Notes under the pieces: model-generated | What the model saw: only the letters and a program-made list of their open reading frames with translations | What the model was told of the DNA's origin: nothing | Database searches by the model: none | Shown here: positions 22,336 to 33,645 of the stretch, piece by piece | Position numbering within the stretch: position 1 is the stretch's first letter | Layout: each line of letters starts with the position of its first letter | Assembly (NCBI GenBank): GCA_963995505.1 | Contig: OZ023180.1 | Location: 16,506,689 to 16,570,688, forward strand | Source: Hypericum androsaemum | Lineage: Eukaryota; Streptophyta; Magnoliopsida; Malpighiales; Hypericaceae | Direction: 5' to 3' | Length of the DNA: 64,000 nt | Made by a program: the position numbers and the translations under genes

Positions 22336-25300
22336 TAGGCAGATCAACTTCAACCTCTATGGAATGAAACGAAAGAAAGGGAGGATGAGGCTCTGCATGT
22401 GTTCAGAAAGCTTTTTTCCCTTTCTTCTCTTTTCTTGGAGGGAGCTCAATACGCCAATTTTATGTGGCTCGAAGAGGGAGAGGGACGCACCGAAAGTTTT
22501 TAATTCATTCCATTCGGATATTTCTATACGCTATGCGAGTGGAGAGATTCAAGAAAATATGTATTTAATTGTCAGCCGTATATTTTGTGTCCCGGAAATA
22601 CTTCTTACCTGTTATGGACGTTGATTTTTGTCCTAAGAGCAGTTTAATTTAGTTTTTTGAGATTCAATATATCTTCACTTGGATACGAATGAGGTTTTGT
22701 ATGCGAAAGAATTTTCGATAGTCGATTAACTAACAAAACCGGTCCGGTTTAAAACGTAGTTACAGTTTGTTTCCGTTGCTTGCACATAACTGGACAATAA
22801 TTTTTTTTCCAAGTTTATGTTTAGTGCAGGAAATGGACGGGACAAAATTGGAAGTTTGTCCCAACCTACCCCTTGTCCCATTTATTTCCGTCTGACAGAA
22901 AATTATGTCCTAGGACAAAAATCTTTTGTGATATGTTTTTACCATATTACTCCAAACTCTTTTCTTTTTTATTTCTTCACGAACTTTAACCTAATTAAGA
23001 CTAATTATTTTTTCTAATATATGATTTTTGGATTTCATATACAAATATTTTTAATTCGTATTCTAATATTCTAATATTTGTATGCTCATTTAAATTTTCT
23101 AAATGTTATATTTTGATACAAATCCATATAAAGATATAAAATAGTTAGTTTAGATATTTGATTAATAGATACATATTTATCATGATAGTATTATAATGAG
23201 GCTTTCGTATAAGAAAATTCAACACACGACTCTGTTGTACACTTGTGCATGTACCAAGGGTTTTTATTAATACGTATACCTTTACCAAAAATATACATAT
23301 TTGTCAAATTATGTGATACTATTTTAAAAGTATTTTTAATGTAACTGCAATGATCCAAATTTGTAATTTTTTTTGAAGGATTTAGTTTTGATATTAATTT
23401 TTTAATGCAAGGATCTTATTTTTATGGTACAATAATTTTTAATGTAAGTGCGATGTTCGATTTTACTCGGACTAATAAATATTCTCTTTATCATGAAGGA
23501 TAATTTTGTCTTCAACAAAATTTTAAACTGAACTATTATACGTGTCAAACAGAGAATTAGACTTAATATTTAATCATGTACCGAAGTTATCAAACACGAA
23601 ACATGACAGGACATGACAGTTAGAATAAAATTTTCTATTTTTCTGTCCTATATCTCTAGCCCTATCCAAAATACAATACGTACCAAATGGACCATGAGTA
23701 CAAATCGTAATTGTAACCAAGAATTTTCGGCTACCATTATAGTTAGAGATATACGAAAACCTTCAAGATTGGCTTGCAAACCTCGCCGACGATAGATCAA
23801 ATGCATGAATTGTTGAAAGTTTTAGTGAATTATGATCGTTCCCATGCATAACGGACGTGATATTCCTACGAATTAACACATGTATTTATAATCGTATTTA
23901 AATAATATGATGTCCAATCACTTTGTTCGTATGGAAACAAAACTGAGCAACTTGCGAATTTTTTATGGTTGCAGAATTCAGACATTTTAAAAATGAGAAA
24001 TGCTATGCACTAAGAGGGAGGGAGGGAGGAGAAAGCTCAATGAGATTGTGAGCTCCAACAATTTGAAATAAAGGAGGATATCTCATTTTATAAGTTGTCT
24101 CAGACTTTCAACGGCCAAATTCGTGTTAATGATAATTATTAACCCTATTAACTTGACTCTTATTCGAGCGATAAATAACCCATATTAACTTGGGGAAGAA
24201 TTGATTTTACTCTTTGAATTAAAATTCTCATGCCCGAATTCTAGTTTTTTTTAAACTTGTTACACACGTTTATGTATGCAATGTGAGATTTCACATATTT
24301 GAGTCTCAGTCATACCAATTTGAAGTCAATTTTTATTCACAACGAGAATTATTATTTTTTAATTATTTAATATCGTTACAAAACTTTGTAATAAACTTCA
24401 CATCGATTTCACAAATATCCAAAACTTTGTATTTGGATGGGATTACACCAGCGGGTAGTGTCTCAACAAGTAACCCCAGGTGGGAGGACATGTCATATGA
24501 AAAGTACGTACCTCCTCCACCTTCACGGGCATCCAAATACCTAGCAGATGTAGTCGTCAAAGCCTCTCCTCCTAAGACATTCGTCATAACAAGAGTTATG
24601 AAAAAGTGAGTCGAAAAATACGAGCCCGAGGAATATCGACAGCGTCAAAATAATTGCTGTGATCAGTTTTCAGATAACTCCGTAGCGAGAATGTTCTAAA
24701 ATAAATAAGAACTATAAAGAGAAATATGAAGAAAAAAAATAATTTCTTTTTGGGATATTATCTATTCTTGACTATCGAACTTGTGAGTTACCTTGAATAG
24801 AGTTACTTGTTATGGCAGCGAATTAACTGGTCTCTAGTTTCATGTTTAGTCCTTGGGTTTTTGGGCTTCTCTTTCTTATCCCATTCTTGTAATTTTTCTT
24901 TTCTTTTATTAATTAATTAGTTCAATATTGTTATTTAATCACTTCGTGATTATGTTATATTTAAACTTTTCTAATTAAATTTTTAGAACCAATCCAAAAC
25001 ACTAATTTATGTAGGCCAGCCTCTACTTTGAATTAAAACTTAATTCTAACATGACTTACTTCCAACTAGTTCGTCGTTGTCAATGACTAGACCAAGCTCT
25101 TCACATGATTTCATTGCTCTCTCAATTGATTAAATTTTCCGGGTCAATCCCTGGTTCCAACCTGATATTTAATTATGTGAAACCGCCTGAAGAGTATTAA
25201 ACTCCAGTAGAAATTTATGTGCATCGCTACCGGTCAAAGCCTTTTGACCTTACACAAGCCCCAACCGCTTCACCAAACACTCAGCGTGACGACACGGAAC

Positions 25301-25700
25301 CGAAACAATTCCCTCTGTACGCTTGTCAAAAACAAAACAATTCCTCAGACACGTGTCCGAAATGTACCCAAAAAGGAAGACAGATCATATTTTTTTTTGG
25401 TGGAAAAAAGACAGATCATATTTTGTGAGTAGGCTCTGTTACAATGTTGCCGAAATTTAGTGCTCAAAGTTTGGAGGGATTACCTTAATTTTTTTGGAGG
25501 TGAATTGCTTCTTAATATACAATCTATTAACCAAAATTAGTAGTGTGTATCAAAACAATCAGAACCCCAAAAAGACAGAAATCGTAAAAACAGCAACTTG
25601 ATAACACCGGACGAGTTCGCAAAACGATTTCAGATAGAACAGTCGAAAGGGTGTCATTTTTCATAAAACTGTCGAGCCGTAAAATCGGTAAATTAGTTAA
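22336..25700. other. AT-rich intergenic region
   Basis: Includes the 3' UTR of the RRM gene. No further gene is supported. An open stretch at 24420-24609 (plus) with a proline-rich patch (PPPPSRASKYLADVV) could be a worn gene or transposon fragment, but no family was recognised. Confidence 0.45.
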
Positions 25701-25706
25701 AATGAC

Positions 25707-25708
25707 GT

Positions 25709-25747
<39 letters not shown>

Positions 25748-25872
25748 GTGATTTCAAATCACATAATATACCAGAAGGTACGTTCCATTTGAGGCAAACA
25801 TTTAGTTAAAATGCGATATCCATTTGAGATTTCAAATCTCAAATGCGATGATATATATATATATATATATAT
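25707..25872. repeat. TA-dinucleotide tracts and two perfect short palindromes
   Basis: (AT)n at about 25709-25744 and 25850-25872, with a matching tract at 26328-26358. Between the first two lie two hairpins: arms of 15 bases around one loop base at 25740-25770 (ATTATGTGATTT/AAATCACATAAT) and arms of 12 bases at 25821-25845 (CATTTGAGATTT/AAATCTCAAATG). Both share the core GATTTCAAATC. Confidence 0.8.
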
Positions 25873-25874
25873 TA

Positions 25875-26165
25875 GAAAAATTAGGATTAATAGGGGATGA
25901 TATAACAAAATCTAGAGTAAACTTTTTAGCAAAAATGAAAATCAAAAACCCTAATATCCGAATAGTAACTGCAAATATCGATTATAACCCCCTAGATAGG
26001 GACGAATTTAGGAATCAAATCCCCGAAATGCTTAGACAAAATTTAATTCGAAGGTCAGAAAGTCCACATAGAACAGCGGCTTTCATAGTCAGAAACCATA
26101 GTGAAATCAAACGAGCCTGTCTTGTTCTTTTAACCTCGAAAATCGTTACTGGCTCTGATACCAAT
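25875..26165 (+). pseudogene. Endogenous pararetrovirus fragment (Caulimoviridae, reverse-transcriptase entry)
   Basis: The translated stretch 25880-26125 carries words typical of the start of the caulimovirid reverse transcriptase: a basic IKNPNIRIVTANIDY block, a PEMLRQNLIRRS block, SPHRTAAF and RNHSEIKR. Homology stops abruptly after RNHSEIKR, and within about 40 bases the sequence becomes GGCTCTGATACCA (26151-26163), the complement of the Met-tRNA primer site, which on this strand is reversed relative to the coding fragment. So this is a short, rearranged relic with no catalytic core and no replicative capacity. It sits between TA-repeat tracts. Confidence 0.7.
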
Positions 26166-26326
26166 AGGGAGTGAGTGGCCGGTAAGAGAGGGTGAGGATA
26201 GAGAGAGCTTACAGTGGTAGGGGGTGCGTGCCGACGGGCTCTACTATGTGCAATCGCCGGTTCGACTGACTCTGACTCTTTTTTTTTTTTTTTAATAAGG
26301 CTTATCGATCTGAAGATCGGGGGTTC

Positions 26327-26359
<33 letters not shown>

Positions 26360-26705
26360 CCAAAATGACTACTACAATGCAATATCCAAAATACAATTGT
26401 CAATATTATAGATATTTTGTACCAACCGATATTTTTATAATAAAATTGAGTATCATATTTCCAAAAAATGAATTCAAAATCTTAATTATGGGTTAATTTA
26501 ATAATTTGTAACAAAAAAGAACATGGTTCCCGAGGGAAAAACAAAACAAGGTGTTTAAAGCGAAAACGCTCGTCCTCTCCACATTCCCATCTCCAAACGA
26601 ATACGAAAAAAAGGAAGCTGGATCATAAAAACCATATCCAACCTCAATAATAATTTAATTAAGGCATTCCAAACAAGGCACAGAAGAATTTTTTTTTTTA
26701 AAAAG
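26166..26705. other. Rearranged sequence and leader of the TLDc gene
   Basis: 26166-26330 is unlike its surroundings (GC-richer, with a T15 run) and may belong to the same pararetroviral insertion. After the (AT)n tract, 26360-26705 is the likely promoter and 5' leader of the downstream gene, with a 12-codon upstream ORF near 26523 if transcribed. Confidence 0.4.
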
Positions 26706-29427
26706 ATGCTAGCTTTGAAGGAGAAAGTATCGGATCAGCTGTCTCGTCTCTTCGCTGATTCTTCTTCTCGTGGTGAAGATTCTCAGGTGACCCATTTCTT
26801 TGCCTTTTGGGTTTATTATTAGTTGCTATTCGTTTTCAAGTTTGGATCTTTTTGTTTCCTTTTTTTTAATCCTGGGGTCCGTGTTCCGTGATCTCTCCGT
26901 TTAATTGGGGTTGTGGTGTAGCAATCTGGGCGCTTTTTCTGTTATTTGGTCTGTTTGATTTAACGGATTTCAATTATAGTTTGCTTGTGTGGATCACAAG
27001 ATTTAGTTAGCATGCAGTTGTTGTGACTATTACTAAGCAAAGCTCGGGTTTGTCATGGCGCGTTTGTTTCGTTTTGAACTGAGAATGTTTGAATGTGAAG
27101 GTCAGGCCAGATTCTAGAGGGGCTGAACCGGCTTCTGGGTACTTGCCATTCGGTCTCTCTTCGCTCATCTTTCCCGGGTCGAAATCAAATAGCGAGAAAA
27201 AAGACTCGAAACCAATTCAATCACCTCCCGTTAGATTTGAAGACAAGGTTCGATCACCAGAGGCGTGTCCGGTTAGATATCAGGAATGCGACATTGTAGG
27301 TGAAGATGAAGAGATTGGAAAATCTAGGATGGGCCGCGAGCCGAAAGTGCAGAATGATGATGGCAACGAAGATAGTGCCTCTGGAAGGAGGAGTAGTGAT
27401 GGTCATGTTTTTGAAGAAGCACGAGATCCTCTATCTCATCTGTTGGATGACTCCGCATTTATTTCCTCTGAACTTTATGAGTTCTTGGAGTCTTCTATCC
27501 CTAATATTGTCAAGGGGTGTCAATGGACCTTGCTGTATAGGTAAAACTTTACATACATCGACCATATAAAAGCTTTTCACCTTATGGATATATTTCTTCT
27601 GTAATCAGTTCTTTTTTTCTATTTTGAATGAAGGGCAGTACTTCAAAGCATGGAATATCACTCCGTACACTTATTCGCAAGAGTGCTGACGTCTCGGGTC
27701 CTTGCTTGTTGGTATGCTTATTCCTCCATTTCTGTATGGGTTGAACGTTCCATTCTTTGTGATTGCTTCTTCATGAATAGAGCTCGTGATGATTCTTGTA
27801 TCAAATTCTTAGGTCGCCGGAGATAGGCAAGGTGCAATATTTGGTGGGTTGCTGGATTGTCCACTGAGGCCTACTCCCAAGAGAAAGTATCAGGTAACTG
27901 CCTGTTTCACTGTTCACCATGCTATCTCGATTTTACTCCGACATTTAAATCAATCTTATTCCTGATCTCTGTTCATCATCTATTCCATTTGCAATGATAG
28001 GGAACAATTCATTCGTTTGTTTTCACAACTATATATGGCGAGCCAAGGCTATTTAGACCAACTGGTGAGCACCATAATGCACTAATTCTCCTATCAATCA
28101 GATGGAGTTATAAATACAATGAATGAGAAGACTTGCATTATTTCGTTGCTTTTTAATTATTATATGTTTTCCATACTTTGCTTATGAAGTCTCCCCATTC
28201 CTAATTGAGTAAAAACCATATGCAAGATGGACTATCGCTTTGTGTATAACTGGGAATATGAGCGTGTGGGCAACTTTATGCAAAGGGCTAAGAGAAGGCA
28301 GCCTATTCACTTTGGGTTCACCAAATATGGTCCTTCATCATAACAGCATCATCACCTATAAGGTTGGACAGGAAATGAATTAGATGTTATCAATACCAGA
28401 TTTAATCATTTAACCATGTGTCAAGTTAGACCCTTAACACTGGGCTATATTGCAGTCCATTTTGCGTGCTATTGTCAGTGCTGCCACGTCCAAAATTTAA
28501 CTGACAGTTGATGATGTAGTTGGTAGCATCAGTAGTTGCTAGATTTATTATCAGGAAAAGGGAGTTGACGTTTATTTTTGTGTGTGTGATATTACTACTC
28601 TGACCATAGAGCTTTCTTTTGCTCCTTTGGTCTAGATACTTACAATGCTCTCTCTGTGATCTTTGTCTTTCTGTTCTGCAATAGGTGCAAACCGCTATTA
28701 CTACATCTGTATGAACGATTTACTGGCCCTTGGTGGTGGAAGCAACTTTGCTCTGTGCTTGGATGGGGACCTGTAAGTGGCTTTTTGAAACTACAGCTAA
28801 TGTTGACTGCTTTGTAACACTAGTTAATAAAAACATTTAGATGCTGAATAGAACTGATTTCTTATTTTCTTATCTCTGCTAAGGTTGAATGCGACTAGTG
28901 GACCCTCTGAGACATTTGGGAACTTGTGTTTGGCGCATAGTCTGGAGTTTGAGTTAAAGAATGTCGAGGTATTCTTTCTGCTTCTTGATGTTTACAAAAG
29001 CGTCCAGGAGAATATTTATGAGCAACTTGTTTAGAGATTAGTGAACAACTATCTGTTTTGTGACTGTTGCTTGCTGCTGAGAATGAAGCCAAAGTCCACT
29101 GCACTATGTCTTCACTTAAGCTGTTCCGTTTGTGCCTTTGGTCGCTGTCAAGTCCGTTTATTTGTCACGTCATTGGACCCATGTTAGACCCGTGATAGTT
29201 TTGAGATTAGGATCCCCCGTCTGGCAAAAAATGCTGATCACTGTAGGGGAAGTATTGTTAGTTTTACTTGAAGTATAGAGTTCCCCTTATGCGCACGCCT
29301 GAAGACTATTGTCTGCTTGTTGAAGTCGCTCGATTTATTTTTTTTCTATCATCCATTTTCCTTGACATCGCATCATGGTTATGTACAGCTTTGGGGATTC
29401 ACGCATGCATCAAAGTACCTTAGCTGA
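26706..29427 (+). CDS. TLDc-domain protein (OXR / oxidation-resistance-like)
   Basis: Exons 26706-26786, 27101-27540, 27639-27711, 27813-27893, 28001-28064, 28685-28772, 28884-28968 and 29389-29427 give 316 residues with all phases closing. The N-terminal 150 residues are polar and acidic with little family signal. The C-terminal TLDc domain is nearly complete: FLESSIPNIVKGCQWTLLY, SLRTLIRKSADVSGPCLL, GDRQGAIFGGLLDCPL, YGEPRLFRPTGANRYYYIC, GGGSNFALCLDGDL, GPSETFGNLCLA, FELKNVELWGFTHASKYLS. TLDc proteins are linked to oxidative-stress tolerance and, in animals, to V-ATPase binding; the plant members are OXR proteins. No EF-hand, GRAM or LysM domain precedes it. The ATG at 26706 opens the only phase-compatible first exon; a start inside exon 2 is possible but would lose the MLALKEKVSDQLSRLF start. 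Confidence 0.88.
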
Positions 29428-30778
29428 AGAAAGGCCATGGAAGCTTCTAACTTCTTGTTCACTTGTTGATGAGATTATTCTTTGTTCTTTTTACTTGTGG
29501 AGCATTCCATCCATGTAGAGTTAGTTATAGATATGCAATATCATAACCAATATGTTTACCTGAATTGAGTCTTGAAGTCAATCTTAGACGACCCGTTTGT
29601 AGTCCCTGATGTGTCTTAGCTTATCTCATCTGGCTTAGTCTTTGCAAGTCATAATATTCTCTTGGACCAAAGGCATTTTGTCTAGCGGTTCAAGGCGTCG
29701 GTTCAAGGTGTAAGACGATTTGATAGAGGTATAGGGTTCAAATCCTGACAAGGTGTAATTTTTGGTTGTTTACCTTTAAAAAACAAATTCAGACCTATCC
29801 ATGGACCCGTGAAATTACAGAACACTTTTGCATGTTAATTCATATGAATATATCTTGTTGGAGATCTTGAACTGTTACACTTGAAATGTTTCTGTTTTTT
29901 TTTAAAACCAGAATGAAACAATTTTATGTTTTTTCTTGGTTTCTAAAATAGTGGTTAAATAAAATTAACACAGACATTACCATCGAGTAGTCCGGGCAAT
30001 AAGGCGTAGGCTGCTATTAAAGTATATATGAATTGAGTAGCCTAATATTAGTCTAAAATATATGGTTTAGTTACCTTCAAAATACGGATTATTTGTTATG
30101 TAAAAGTGCATCATGTTCATATTGACATATGAATCAAGTAAAGTAAATAGCCATGGAATCGTCATTAAAAATTATAGATACTATCTATACACATGAAAAT
30201 TTTAAGAAAGATTTCAAATATATTTATGTTGGATCAATCGAAATTTTGGTAAAACCATTACAAAAGGATGGGATAAATTCATCTTTCCTAACAGTTCTAA
30301 GAGATTCGTAAATTTTGATGAATCTCATTTAAGTATTGTTGAATCAAGCTATTGTACGAGCCTAGCATCTTTTGATTGTTATCCAAAATTTACACGTTTC
30401 ATGTTAGATCCACATATCATGGATGGTGTTATTTTATATTTACAAACTTTCAATCATAAAATAAAAATTAGTTCAATATTAGTGGGTTCAAGAATTCTAT
30501 GATGATTCCTTTTGCAACAAATCATCAATTTCAATCAACCAAATAAGAAACAATTCTTTTCAAATAGATTCTATGAGAATTAGTCTAAGTGTAACTGTTC
30601 CAAGAAACTATTAAATGTGATATGATTCATATTTGAGACTATAAGAAATATAGTTTTAACTTTAAATGTTTCATTCAAAATAAATGCATAAATTTTCTTT
30701 GTAATATGCATTTTTGGCTTGTTTGTTGCAGATAATTTTGCAGTTATGTTTTTAAAAGAAATTGGAAACTAATCATCT
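29428..30778. other. Intergenic region downstream of the TLDc gene
   Basis: 3' UTR followed by AT-rich sequence with no gene. It contains the SINE described at 29666-29790. Confidence 0.5.
29666..29790 (+). mobile_element. tRNA-derived SINE
   Basis: An A-box-like TAGCGGTTCAAGG near 29682-29694 and a B box GGTTCAAATCC at 29735-29745 resemble a Pol III internal promoter. The copy ends TTTACCTTTAAAAAA. The end and spacing match the elements at 58711-58815 and 41075-41181. No target duplication was seen here. Confidence 0.6.
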
Positions 30779-30828
30779 TTTATACAAGGATAAATTATCC
30801 TCAGGTTCCTGGTTTATAATTTTATTAC

Positions 30829-31022
30829 AAATGTGTAATTAGACCTAAGTATAAATAGAAAGTAGTAGTACCAAATAGGATAATCTGGACATTGGTAACC
30901 AAAACTCTATTGAGATACGTTCTCATTCTATCTTCTCCTTCTTCTGTCTCCTTCTATCTCTTTCTCTCATTTCCTTTTCCCCAATTCTTGCCCTTGAAAC
31001 CCTAATTCTACAATCAGGTTCA
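30829..31022 (+). repeat. Truncated 5' LTR of the middle element
   Basis: Aligns with 39322-39501 of the 3' LTR. It begins at AAATGTGTAATTAGACC while the 3' LTR has an extra 47 bases before that point starting TGTAAGATATTCG. It ends CAGGTTCA before the primer site. Confidence 0.85.
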
Positions 31023-31026
31023 TTAC

Positions 31027-31617
31027 ATGGTATCAGAGCTCGTGAATCCTTGGATTTACTGGCAAATGATGTACGGGGCGAACATGGACGAACGATTCCA
31101 CGTTCTTGGACAAAAAGATTCGCAAGAATCTCACTTTTCTGAGGTGGACAATGGTCGATGTCGTTATCCCATAGAGTCACAACTGGAGTACATGGGTCGC
31201 GTACCAGAGAAGAGTCAAGAGTTCCTGAGTCGGCAAGTTGATATCGAGCCTCCCCGGAATCAGTTCTTGGATGAATTCTTGGATGAGTGGGCGTTGGAAA
31301 TTCACCCGAACGAGGTAAACTCCTTTTTATCTCGATTGGGCTTTCCTAGTCTCCCGTCGTTTTTGGGTGTCGACCCGGAAGATTGGATTGAAGGTTGTGA
31401 GGAATATTTTAACACTTATCAATCTTTGGAGGTTTACCAGGATAGTTTAGTAGCGGATTTGTTGATTGGAAAGGCGAAAGCCTGGTACTTGTCTTGGAGT
31501 GTAGGAAACGAAGAGGCCGATTGGGACGAATTTGCCAATGCGCTGTGTGAGCGTTTTGAGAACGATTACGAGAAGGATGTTAAATCAGTGAATTGCGAAT
31601 TAATTGAGGAAAAATAG
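31027..31617 (+). CDS. Gag-like ORF of the middle element
   Basis: 196 codons. The ATG at 31027 overlaps the primer-binding site. The C-terminal half resembles Ty3/gypsy gag capsid: FLGVDPEDWIEGCEEYF, LLIGKAKAWYLSW and WDEFANALCERFE, the usual W/YF...A..W..W..F...L..RF pattern. No zinc knuckle is present. The ORF ends at a single TAG (31615-31617) and the same frame stays open for hundreds of codons beyond it, so the TAG is either a recent nonsense change or a read-through site. The start could also lie at a later Met (MMYGANMDERF). Confidence 0.7.
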   Translation: MVSELVNPWIYWQMMYGANMDERFHVLGQKDSQESHFSEVDNGRCRYPIESQLEYMGRVPEKSQEFLSRQVDIEPPRNQFLDEFLDEWALEIHPNEVNSFLSRLGFPSLPSFLGVDPEDWIEGCEEYFNTYQSLEVYQDSLVADLLIGKAKAWYLSWSVGNEEADWDEFANALCERFENDYEKDVKSVNCELIEEK

Positions 31618-31653
31618 GAGGTTAATGACCAAGAGGCTGAAGTTGGTGGAGTC

Positions 31654-33141
31654 TTGTCGGTCAAGCCTAAATTGTGTAATCTTGTTGAAGATTTCTGTGA
31701 ATTTGGTATAGAAAAGCAAGTGGGTTTTGAAATGACCGTTGGAATTAATGGTGTCGCCAAGAGTGAACTTGCAACAGATTATGTGTTGATGTTGCAGAAT
31801 TCTGAATGCCAATTACTTGAGAAAGCACTTTGCCCTGTAATGAATTTCGGTCTCAAGTTGGATGTTGAAGATGATTTCGACAAAGAAGATGAGATGGTCA
31901 TACAAGATGACCTGGTGGATCTTGAACTAGGAAGAATTAGTTCCTTAGGTGTTTGTTTTGATGTTAAATCTAGCCCCCCTGATGATTTTGGAGCTACTAA
32001 AGAGATGGAGCAGAGTTCTTTAAGTGGAAATGAGTGGAGATTAACGTTTCAGAATTGGGATCCCGGAGACCTTGAAGTTGTCGTGGTTCAGAAAGTGCAC
32101 CAGAAGCATGAGGATCATTGCCGGGATGTGGGTGAGAAAGATCTTGGTTTGGTGGTGGGTTTGAAGTTGGAGAAATGGCATATAATGTGTACAACTTCTG
32201 CCAAGTGGTATGAAAATCAGAATATTGTAGCCAAGACAATGGTGAACTACAAGGGCTATGAATCTTTCGTCACAAAATATAATCAACTGAAGAAAATGGG
32301 TGTGGTTAAGAAATACACCAGGAAGTTTGAGAAAATAAAGTCCATTGTGTTGTTGAAAACTAAATGGCAGGGGTTAAACATTCTTGGAAGTATGTACGCA
32401 TGTAGTGGCAAGTGTTCTAGGATGGATTCAGCTTTTTCGGAACAAGGGGTTAGTGGTGTTGTTGGAATAAGAGAGGAAAGTGTAGCCGCGGGTTTTTTTT
32501 TGCTTGCAGGTCTGCAATCTCTTGCAGTTATACCAGCTGCTATATTTGAAGTTGTTGTCATGAATATGCTTGTTCAGTTGGACGGGAAAATTGATTTAGC
32601 AGCTGTTGTTGATGTTGAGTTGGTAAGAAAAGTGTTGTTACAAGTGTACGACTATCTAGACCTGGTAATTTTTGTAGCAGATCAGCAACCAGATGCATTT
32701 TTTTGGGAAACTGTGAATGACTTGGACGAGGGTTACCATGGATTGCCCTGGATATATAGGGCTGCAAGGATTGAGGAATTCTTGGTAAATGTTGCTGCAA
32801 GAATTACAGGTTACAGAGGTAAACGAGCAGCTGCAATTTTTGGGAATGAACTTATGTTGCAATTATATGCAACTTCTAGACTGCAAATTTTTTCAGCAGC
32901 ATTGCTCGTCATTGTAGCGACCAAAACTTCTCTGCAATTGAAGAAGAATGCAGCTGAAATGAGAATACAGCTCCCTAAAATGAGACCACTTTGGATTGAG
33001 AATACAGTTGATGCATTAAATGTGGATGCAATTAAAAGAATTGAAGGGGAGATTCATAGGTTGCTGCTGAGTTTTGTGGGGTTAAGAACTCAGGTTTTGA
33101 TGCTTAAAGAAGGGAATATGTTGGTTTCTGAAAGATGTTAG
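31654..33141 (+). CDS. Large unknown ORF of the middle element, split by the gypsy insertion
   Basis: Starts in the same frame as the gag-like ORF, 36 bases after its TAG. About 495 codons run into the insertion point; the last true codons end at 33138, and the remaining ones come from the inserted LTR. The continuation on the other side is 38664-39038, again in the same frame when one copy of the target duplication is counted. Composition is unusual: an acidic N-terminal part, a lysine-rich KKYTRKFEKIK block, then hydrophobic and alanine-rich stretches (residues about 280-430). No protease, RT or integrase motif was found and no family was recognised. Confidence 0.55.
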   Translation: MSVKPKLCNLVEDFCEFGIEKQVGFEMTVGINGVAKSELATDYVLMLQNSECQLLEKALCPVMNFGLKLDVEDDFDKEDEMVIQDDLVDLELGRISSLGVCFDVKSSPPDDFGATKEMEQSSLSGNEWRLTFQNWDPGDLEVVVVQKVHQKHEDHCRDVGEKDLGLVVGLKLEKWHIMCTTSAKWYENQNIVAKTMVNYKGYESFVTKYNQLKKMGVVKKYTRKFEKIKSIVLLKTKWQGLNILGSMYACSGKCSRMDSAFSEQGVSGVVGIREESVAAGFFLLAGLQSLAVIPAAIFEVVVMNMLVQLDGKIDLAAVVDVELVRKVLLQVYDYLDLVIFVADQQPDAFFWETVNDLDEGYHGLPWIYRAARIEEFLVNVAARITGYRGKRAAAIFGNELMLQLYATSRLQIFSAALLVIVATKTSLQLKKNAAEMRIQLPKMRPLWIENTVDALNVDAIKRIEGEIHRLLLSFVGLRTQVLMLKEGNMLVSERC

Positions 33142-33622
33142 CGTAGCACAACGGGTGGTGATTGATATGTTTCGAAAAAGGTTAGAATTAAAAGGATAGG
33201 TAACTCCTAAATCAAAAACTTCCGCAATTGATTTAGAAGGGGCTTAACGAATTAAGCAGCCGGCAAGGGCGAGATTATAGGCGATAATCATGCAAGTCCA
33301 TGCATCGTAAAGGAAAGAGAATAACTCTCGGGAATATTTCGGGTTCAAAATTGTCTCCACTTCATTATTCCGTTTCGAACTAAATAGGCAACATCTTGGC
33401 TGTTACAACTCACGCCTACGAGCAACTAATGTGCATCTAATGCCTTGAATAGGCAATTATTGACCCCGTTCTAAAAATAAGCAACGGACACACCCCGAAG
33501 CTGGTGAATTTCGCATTAAAGACGCAATCATAAAGAGTCCAAATTCAAAGAAAACAATGTGCAACATTAATGCGCACTTATTCAATAACACGATCTGGAA
33601 AATTGGAGAAGTTCCTACGACA
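33139..33622 (-). repeat. 3' LTR of the gypsy element
   Basis: 484 bases; reads TAGCGTAGCACAACGGGTGG at the left end on the plus strand. Its partner is 38179-38658. Confidence 0.95.
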
Positions 33623-33645
33623 TCCTCCCCTCCTTAGGAATGAGC

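Noticed and set aside
24283..24609. 108-codon plus-strand ORF
   Set aside because: A proline-rich patch only; no family, no splice context, and the flanks are AT-rich intergenic DNA.
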